A DNA stretch of 64,000 nt from an uncultured Sphaerochaeta sp. (GTDB lineage Bacteria; Spirochaetota; Spirochaetia; Sphaerochaetales; Sphaerochaetaceae): contig NZ_OY763408.1 of NCBI RefSeq assembly GCF_963667405.1, forward strand, positions 2,999,757-3,063,756. Direction: 5' to 3'. Of this stretch, positions 58,593-64,000 are shown in pieces. A model generated the notes under the pieces. The model was given only the letters and a program-made list of their open reading frames with translations. It was not told where the DNA came from and ran no database searches. The first letter of the stretch is position 1, and every line of letters begins with the position of its first letter. Made by a program: the position numbers and the translations under genes.

Positions 58593-60026
58593 ATGCCTGG
58601 AAAAACGTACAAAGATGGCATAGTTGGTTTGCTGGTGGTTCTCATCGTGTTGCTGACGTCCTGTTTTTCCGGACCTGCTGCCGTACGGGTGGAACTTCCA
58701 AAGCCGAAAGAGGCACCGGCTGTGCAAGCTTTCATGCATGCACAGGTGATTCCCATGACCGATCCTGATCTGGTCATTGAGGATGCAGTCGTGATTGTCG
58801 AGGGTAAAACGATCGTCTATGTGGGAACCGAGTATGAAAGGATACCGGCGACGGCAAGCCGTATCGATTGTACGGGCATGTGGATAATTCCTGGTTTGGC
58901 CGATGCCCACGTCCATCTTCTGTTCAATGCGTTGGATCCACTGCTGTTTCTTGCGAATGGGGTGACCTCGGTCCGCAACATGGCCTCCTTGACCGATTCT
59001 GGTCATGATGACGCAAGATTTGCCTTCGCCAATCATCTGAATTTCCGAGATGCGGTTGCCAAAGGGGAAGTGCTCTCACCTTGGGTGTATCAGGCGAGTC
59101 CCATCCATGAGGCTGGGACGGGCAAGTACTTTGATGCATCGCTCTACTTGGACACAAGCGGTGGAACGGAAGGCAAGCAGGCCGTTCTTACTGCCCATGA
59201 GCAAGGGTTTGACTACTTCAAGATCTACAACAAGCTTTCCGCATCCGCCTTCTTCAGCATCGCAGCTGAAGCCAAGAACGTGGGCCTGCCGGTAGTGGGG
59301 CATGTCCCGCATGATGTGCCTGTGGAAACAGTGATCGATGGCTCTCTGATGCATTCAATCGAGCATCTGACCGGTTACCTCAATCCTTTTGGAACGATGA
59401 AGGTCAGTGTCGATGCACTCGACTCCATTGCCTTGCGTACTGCTGCAGCAGGAATTTGGAACATCCCCACGTTGGAAGTATGGAAACATGTGGTATCTCC
59501 CGAGAAAATCGATGCGATTGATGCCGATCCTTGGACCCGGTATGTGCCCAAGCAGAATCGGGACATCTGGTCCGGCTCCATCAAGTCATTTTCCAAGTTC
59601 ATACACAACGATGTGGAAGGGTACGCAATCTTGCCTTCCGACCACATGGAGGACTTTGAGATGATCGTTCAGGCTCTCATCAAGGCAAAAGCCCCCATAG
59701 CAGCCGGAACAGACAGCGGGACCCTGAATGTGGTCGCCGGCACCTCCCTACACAACGAGTTGGAAGCATTGGTGGAATTGGGAATGACAACTTGGGAGGC
59801 TCTTGCTGCAGCGACGATACATGCAGCCGAATGCTTTGGCGAAGCGGATGCATTTGGTTCGGTTCAAGCCGGAATGCGGGCCGACCTGTTGGTCCTCGCA
59901 CGCAATCCCTTGGAGGACATCTCGCATGTGCGCTCTCTCAATCTCATTGTAGTGCAAGGGGTGCCGTACAGCCAGACAGAGCTTGTGGGCATGCTTGATA
60001 CGTTGGTTTCTGAAAATTTTCTATAA
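58593..60026 (+). CDS. Amidohydrolase-family lipoprotein
   Basis: A 477-residue metal-dependent hydrolase. The N-terminus has a lipoprotein signal (VLLTSC, cysteine near 24), so it sits on the outer face of a membrane. Metal ligands follow the imidazolonepropionase/prolidase-like layout: GLADAHVHLLF (HxH), FDYFKIYNKL with a lysine that may be carboxylated, LPVVGHVPHDV (H), SIEHLTGYL (H) and IAAGTDSGTLN (D). It may cleave a peptide, N-acyl or cyclic amide compound outside the cytoplasm. The following gene, 15 bp on, encodes a barrel-like envelope protein, suggesting a two-gene operon. Confidence 0.87.
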   Translation: MPGKTYKDGIVGLLVVLIVLLTSCFSGPAAVRVELPKPKEAPAVQAFMHAQVIPMTDPDLVIEDAVVIVEGKTIVYVGTEYERIPATASRIDCTGMWIIPGLADAHVHLLFNALDPLLFLANGVTSVRNMASLTDSGHDDARFAFANHLNFRDAVAKGEVLSPWVYQASPIHEAGTGKYFDASLYLDTSGGTEGKQAVLTAHEQGFDYFKIYNKLSASAFFSIAAEAKNVGLPVVGHVPHDVPVETVIDGSLMHSIEHLTGYLNPFGTMKVSVDALDSIALRTAAAGIWNIPTLEVWKHVVSPEKIDAIDADPWTRYVPKQNRDIWSGSIKSFSKFIHNDVEGYAILPSDHMEDFEMIVQALIKAKAPIAAGTDSGTLNVVAGTSLHNELEALVELGMTTWEALAAATIHAAECFGEADAFGSVQAGMRADLLVLARNPLEDISHVRSLNLIVVQGVPYSQTELVGMLDTLVSENFL

Positions 60027-60041
60027 GGAAGTGTATTGGTT

Positions 60042-60680
60042 ATGGGTAAAGCATTGAAAAACGGTGTGTTGGTTCTGGTTCTTGTGTGCAGCGGAAGTTT
60101 CGCATTCGCATCACAACCTGTGGTGGATGCTCCTGCTTCCTCCTTCTCTTTTGTGAGCTACTTGCATGTGGGAGGGGGTGCAGCCTTCATCCAGGATGAG
60201 AAACCAGTATTGCTTGATCTCTCGTATGGGTTTGAGCTCTCCCCATGGTTATCTCTTGGAGCGTTCGTCGCTGTCAATCCGTTGTCAGACTTCGCTGATG
60301 CCAATCTGGGAGTGTCGATTGCAAATACGGAGGCTGCGTTTGCATTGATGTCGGGTATGGAAGTGCTCTACACCCCAGCTTCCGAGAGGATGATTCACCC
60401 CATCGTGCGCCTGGCTGTTGGGGGAATTTCCGTCGGGCATATGGAGGACATTGATGGTACGGAAGGGTATGATGTCGCATCCTCAAGCCGTTCCACCTTT
60501 GCATCGCTATCCGCTGGGGTGGAGTTGAACATCACCAGCTGCGTGCGTCTGGCGCTGCGTGGCGGGTGGCGGTTTGCAGGCCATGAGGAAACGATGGGCA
60601 TCGAGAAGTACGCCCTTAGTGGCCCAGAGGTATCCCTCTCCTTACGGACAGTCTGGAGAACGGACCTCGGCAAGAAGTAG
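60042..60680 (+). CDS. Probable outer-membrane beta-barrel protein
   Basis: A 212-residue exported protein with a signal peptide (ending GSFAFAS). The rest alternates hydrophobic and polar residues in short strands separated by turns (FVSYLHVGGGAAFI, LLDLSYGFELSPWLSLGAFVAV, SLSAGVELNITSCVRLALRGGWRF), like eight-stranded barrels of the OmpA/OmpW type. It ends with VSLSLRTVWRTDLGKK, lacking a terminal aromatic. A TTG at 60036 is an alternative start with better spacing to AAGGAA. No specific family is recognised. Confidence 0.6.
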   Translation: MGKALKNGVLVLVLVCSGSFAFASQPVVDAPASSFSFVSYLHVGGGAAFIQDEKPVLLDLSYGFELSPWLSLGAFVAVNPLSDFADANLGVSIANTEAAFALMSGMEVLYTPASERMIHPIVRLAVGGISVGHMEDIDGTEGYDVASSSRSTFASLSAGVELNITSCVRLALRGGWRFAGHEETMGIEKYALSGPEVSLSLRTVWRTDLGKK

Positions 60681-60692
60681 GGCGCCGGGTAT

Positions 60693-61838
60693 TCAGCGGA
60701 GAAGGGCCAAGATTTGTTCCTTATGGGGATTCATCAGTGCGTACTCTCGTGCAGAATACCCCTCAGAGCTTTTCAGGTCAGGGCTCGCCCCAGCATCAAG
60801 GAGCACCTTCAACACATCCGGATTGGGATTTGCCGCTGCCGCATACATGAGCGGGGTTTGGCCCTTGTCATCCCTGCTGTACACACTTGCCCCATGAGAA
60901 AGCAGATGAAGGATGATGGCCGTGCTGGGATTGTACCAAGCGGCAAAGGCCAAGGGCGTCAGCCCGATGTTCGAGTCGGTGTTGACCATTGCTCCTGCAC
61001 TAAGCAAGGCCTCGAGTACCTCAAGATCCTGATTGAAGGCACATGCATGCATCAATGCTGTGACACCAGCATTGTTGCGTGCTTCCAGGTTTGTCGTATG
61101 ATTGAGCAAGAGTTTGATGACATCAGCACCGGATCCGCTGGTAATCGCGTACATCAGGGCTGTCTGTCCCTCATTGTCCGCAAGATTGGGGTTTGCCCCA
61201 TAGGAGAGCAGGGTGGCTACCGCCTCTGCTTCCGGTCGTTTGTCCAGCAAGTACATCAGGGCGGTCTTCCCGTTCAGGTCCTTCAGGTCTATCGGGGCAC
61301 CGGCATTGATCAGCATCGTGAGGATCTCGCTGTCGTTGTTGCCGTATGCGGCAAAATGCAGAGCTGTCTGTCCGTAGAGATTTGTCTGCTTGGCAGAGGC
61401 CCCTGCTTGCAGCAACAGCTCCACCACGGCCTTGTTTGCCTTGTTGATGCAACTTCTGTGCAGAGCCGATTCGCTTTGGATGGTACGTGCATGCACATCC
61501 GCACCCTTGCCCAGAAGATAGGCGGTGACCTTGCTCTCCTTGTTGAATTCAGCGCTGCACATCAAGGGGGTTCTTCCCTCAGAGTCGGTATCGTTGACCG
61601 AAAAGCCGTTGTCGATCAGAAGTTGCAGGACTTCAGTATCGCCATTGTTGGTTGCCGCATAGAAGAATGCATTCCAACCATCATCTTCCTCAGGATACAG
61701 GCTCCCCGCACTCATGGCTGCTAAGGTGACATCCGTCGGATTGCCGTACGAGGCGGCTCGAAACAAATGTTCAGCAGAGGAGTAGAGAGGGAAGGAGAGA
61801 AGCACCAGAAGAACCAGCAGGGCAGTGAGCTTTCTCAT
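60693..61838 (-). CDS. Secreted ankyrin-repeat protein
   Basis: A 381-residue protein with a signal peptide (MRKLTALLVLLVLLSFPLYSSA) and about ten ankyrin repeats, e.g. GRTPLMCSAEFNKESKVTAY, GQTALHFAAYGNNDSEILTM and GQTPLMYAAAANPNPDVLKV. It would act in the periplasm or outside as a protein-binding scaffold. The start follows AGGAGG. The upstream in-frame extension toward 62105 runs into the IS4-family element and is not coding. It resembles the cytoplasmic ankyrin protein at 52243 in repeat style. Confidence 0.9.
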   Translation of the reverse strand: MRKLTALLVLLVLLSFPLYSSAEHLFRAASYGNPTDVTLAAMSAGSLYPEEDDGWNAFFYAATNNGDTEVLQLLIDNGFSVNDTDSEGRTPLMCSAEFNKESKVTAYLLGKGADVHARTIQSESALHRSCINKANKAVVELLLQAGASAKQTNLYGQTALHFAAYGNNDSEILTMLINAGAPIDLKDLNGKTALMYLLDKRPEAEAVATLLSYGANPNLADNEGQTALMYAITSGSGADVIKLLLNHTTNLEARNNAGVTALMHACAFNQDLEVLEALLSAGAMVNTDSNIGLTPLAFAAWYNPSTAIILHLLSHGASVYSRDDKGQTPLMYAAAANPNPDVLKVLLDAGASPDLKSSEGYSAREYALMNPHKEQILALLR

Positions 61839-61915
61839 GATCAGCCTCCTGAGTGCAGTGTAGGTCCTGTCTTTTGGGTTGCCAAGAGAACAGGGAGGGC
61901 AAAAAGAAAACCTTC

Positions 61916-61925
61916 GCCCGAAGAC
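61916..61925. repeat. Left 10-bp target duplication of the IS4-family element
   Basis: GCCCGAAGAC occurs here and at 63656-63665, flanking the element exactly. The preceding bases CCTTCG are half of an interrupted terminator stem. Confidence 0.9.
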
Positions 61926-63655
61926 CAATGTCATTAAGTTAAGAACGGCAAGCTGAATAAGAAAGAAGCTATCAATGAAGAAACCAACGTTTCTGACTTG
62001 ATAGCTTTCATTTTCAGTTCCGAAGTTATTATTAGGGGCATGATGATCCGAGCCTGCGAACATTTGGAATTGTGCGAGGCATGGGTTTCCGCTAGAATGT
62101 AACAAGTCAAGCTGCTCTGTAGATGAACGGGATAAAAGAACGGTGTTCGAGAATTCGGGAAAATGCTCTGTCGTTCCTTACCGGTTGAATGGTCATCGTG
62201 AGCTCCTTGACTATTTTCTTGATCGTGATAGTCGGGTCCCTTCCCGAGGCGTACAGTCTCAGTGTCTTGGACAGGTCGGAATAGCTGACCTTGTACAGGA
62301 GCTTGCGGTTTTTTATCCTACGGGACAGACTCCTGCCGAAAGCGACCAGTACCGATGTGCAGATGTTGTGGAAGATCATCGAAAGGATTATTTCACCAAT
62401 GGCTGCAACCTTCTTCCTGGTGTTGCTGAATGACGAACAGTCATCATACTTCAATTGGCGCAAGGTGGTCTCCACGCCCCATCTCAAATGATACAACTCC
62501 TTGAGGTCGGCCATCGAGAACTCCGACTGAGGCAGGCTGGTCAGCAGGACCTCATACGAGGTTTCGGAAAGTTGCAGTCTGACGAGCCTGAAAGAATACT
62601 CGAAGAAATCGATAATGAGCGGACGGCTCTTCAGGACCTTCCCCAAAGGGTTCCTTGTTGCAGGGATGAACTCGTTGATCACGTTCTGTGGGACATAAAT
62701 ATAGTCAGGATAAATTGCTGGGTTCCTGTGCACGGTAGAGCATCGGGTGTATTTCCTGGTGACAACAGTATCCATCAGACCGTCCTCACCTACCATGTTC
62801 CGGTACCTTTGGCTGATGCCTGGGGAGTTGAGGTCTTTTGCCCGGATGCAAAAATGGAACCCCAGAGAGGACACCCACATCATGAGCCTATAGCTCTCGT
62901 ACCCCCTGTCGCAGGTGATGATGCTCGGCAAGGGACTGGGGCATCCAGCCATCCGCTCGACCATCTGTTCGCAGGCCTGTATCTCATGCATGTCCTTGTG
63001 GTCCTGGATGACGTAGTCCAGGAAATACCCATCGGGTACGGCAGTGAGGACATTGAGATGAAGCTGGTTGCAGACCTTTCCGTTCGGATTATTGGTCATG
63101 TGCAGCAACGTACCCGCATCATCCTTGTTCGGGTGGATGCTGATGGCGGAACCATCGCAGGCCACCAGCAGATACTTGTTCTTGATCAGCGTGAACGGCA
63201 CATCAGTATCCTTGAAATGGTCGAACAGGGCCCGATATGCCTGTACGCCCAGCTTGTCACGATGCTGGATGTATGCTGACGCTGAGGGCCTGTCAGGACC
63301 GACACCGAAGTAATGCCTCAGGTTCTCCTTCATGCAGCTTCCGGGAGAAAGCAAGCCGAGCTTGACAACATCACTGAAAGATTGACGCCTGAACCGGGTG
63401 AAATCGGCTTTGGGATTGCTGAAATGCATCCGGAAATCATCAGGGTCAAGGTCCAATCTGGCGACGGATTTAGCGATTTTGTTTTCTAGATAATTCCTCA
63501 TGATATAATTGTTTACCTCTATTTAATTATATCATATCTATATTATTTTGATACTATAAAATGTACAAAAAAGAAGGCAACACATAGCCGAAGCCACATA
63601 TTGCCTTGCTGTTTTGGTCTCACAAGAATGTCATTTTGCTAACTTAATGACATTG
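61926..63655 (-). mobile_element. IS4-family insertion sequence, 1730 bp
   Basis: The ends are perfect 16-bp inverted repeats beginning CAATGTCATTAAGTTA (61926-61941 and the complement of 63640-63655). A 10-bp target duplication flanks it, in the range usual for the IS4 family. It carries one transposase and an internal terminator (stem AGCTATCAA/TTGATAGCT near 61966-62005). Confidence 0.93.
62107..63501 (-). CDS. IS4-family DDE transposase
   Basis: A 464-residue transposase, apparently intact. Catalytic residues: D in LLVACDGSAIS near residue 117, D in IITCDRGYESYRLM near 198 and E in LRWGVETTLRQLKYD near 350. The last shows the exact IS4 signature Y-(2)-R-(3)-E-(6)-K. The start ATG at 63501 is the first in frame and follows a weak AGAGGT. 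Codon use is close to that of the host, unlike the IS1634-type transposase. Confidence 0.93.
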   Translation of the reverse strand: MRNYLENKIAKSVARLDLDPDDFRMHFSNPKADFTRFRRQSFSDVVKLGLLSPGSCMKENLRHYFGVGPDRPSASAYIQHRDKLGVQAYRALFDHFKDTDVPFTLIKNKYLLVACDGSAISIHPNKDDAGTLLHMTNNPNGKVCNQLHLNVLTAVPDGYFLDYVIQDHKDMHEIQACEQMVERMAGCPSPLPSIITCDRGYESYRLMMWVSSLGFHFCIRAKDLNSPGISQRYRNMVGEDGLMDTVVTRKYTRCSTVHRNPAIYPDYIYVPQNVINEFIPATRNPLGKVLKSRPLIIDFFEYSFRLVRLQLSETSYEVLLTSLPQSEFSMADLKELYHLRWGVETTLRQLKYDDCSSFSNTRKKVAAIGEIILSMIFHNICTSVLVAFGRSLSRRIKNRKLLYKVSYSDLSKTLRLYASGRDPTITIKKIVKELTMTIQPVRNDRAFSRILEHRSFIPFIYRAA

Positions 63656-63665
63656 GCCCGAAGAC
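63656..63665. repeat. Right 10-bp target duplication of the IS4-family element
   Basis: GCCCGAAGAC, the twin of 61916-61925. The following CGAAGGTTTTT (from 63665) is the other half of the interrupted terminator stem. Confidence 0.9.
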
Positions 63666-63692
63666 GAAGGTTTTTCACTGGATATGTTGCTC

Positions 63693-64000
63693 TTATGCCT
63701 TCTTCCACTCAGTTTCCACCACAGCTTCCTCAAGCTCCTGCTCAAGGCGGGCGATCAGGGCTTTGGTCTCTTCCACCACGGAAGCAAGTTCAAAGCTGAA
63801 GGTATCCTCAAGATTCCTTCTGAGCTTCACCTCGACCTTTCCCTCCTTCAGGGAACGGTTGCCCAAGGTGATGCGGATCGGAAGCCCGATCAGGTCGGCA
63901 TCGGCGAACTTGACGCCGGCAGACTCCTTGCGGTCATCGTAGAGCACCTCGATGCCTGCAGAAGTCAACTGCTTGTAGAGGTTTTCGCCAACCTCGGCAT
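63693..64000 (-). CDS. proS: Prolyl-tRNA synthetase, C-terminal part (cut by window edge)
   Basis: The frame runs off the right edge. The visible ~102 residues are the anticodon-binding domain of a bacterial-type Pro[31 protein letters not shown] (seen as consecutive conserved blocks), [17 protein letters not shown] and a helical end. It charges tRNA-Pro. Its 3' terminator appears to have been split by the IS4-family insertion. Confidence 0.9.
   Translation of the reverse strand, partial: AEVGENLYKQLTSAGIEVLYDDRKESAGVKFADADLIGLPIRITLGNRSLKEGKVEVKLRRNLEDTFSFELASVVEETKALIARLEQELEEAVVETEWKKA

Noticed and set aside
60714..61724. Regular ~100-bp periodic similarity that could suggest a repeat array
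   Set aside because: It reflects ankyrin repeats in the coding frame on the minus strand, not a DNA repeat or CRISPR array.

Overview
The window looks like chromosomal DNA of a carbohydrate-fermenting spirochaete, most likely Sphaerochaeta or a close relative. That is an inference from gene content: LplA/B/C-type sugar ABC systems, TRAP and TTT carboxylate transporters, a sucrose-phosphate synthase/phosphatase fusion, FadR-type GntR regulators and RpoN-type regulation. No rRNA or marker tree is available here. The DNA is mid-GC, with AT-rich intergenic stretches. No tRNA, rRNA or CRISPR array was recognised.

Layout. 1-6.9 kb: the end of a hybrid sensor kinase/AraC regulator, a PadR-DUF2812 pair, and a sugar ABC transporter with an unsaturated glucuronyl/rhamnogalacturonyl hydrolase. 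6.7-9.5 kb: an IS1634-type insertion sequence flanked by an exact-length 324-bp target duplication that copies the end of the hydrolase gene. 9.5-18 kb: a nucleoside ABC importer followed by purine nucleoside phosphorylase and small accessory genes. 18-24 kb (minus strand): flavodoxin, a lone ABC ATPase, and two paralogous GntR regulators around the sucrose-phosphate synthase/phosphatase fusion. 24-26.2 kb: three small secreted beta-rich proteins in AT-rich DNA. 26-31 kb: ROK regulator, HtpG, MscS channel and a small membrane protein.

31-46 kb is one catabolic district. A PrpR-type sigma-54 activator faces a PdxA-like dehydrogenase plus TctBAC transporter operon. That operon has a canonical -24/-12 promoter, five TGTTTCA-type activator boxes and two TTGTATACAA palindromes. 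Racemase, epimerase and aldo/keto reductase genes follow. Then come DUF362 and GntR genes, divergent from a split transketolase, iron alcohol dehydrogenase and epimerase operon. Variants of the same palindrome precede the GntR gene and the transketolase operon, so the GntR protein probably links both arms.

46-50 kb (minus strand): a metal-type ABC transporter whose ATPase is fused to DUF1893 and sits directly behind a terminator hairpin, then DUF3842 and rlmE. 49.8-50.2 kb holds the most striking feature: two tandem copies of a small transcription unit on the minus strand. Each has a perfect sigma-54 promoter, a conserved block starting exactly at the predicted +1, a CCUCCU anti-Shine-Dalgarno stretch and a terminator hairpin. 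They look like sibling sigma-54-dependent small RNAs. 50-64 kb: rhomboid protease (apparently leaderless), adenosine deaminase, ankyrin proteins, a sugar-acid TRAP transporter operon with aldolase and dehydrogenase, an amidohydrolase lipoprotein, an IS4-family element inserted into a terminator, and the 3' end of proS.
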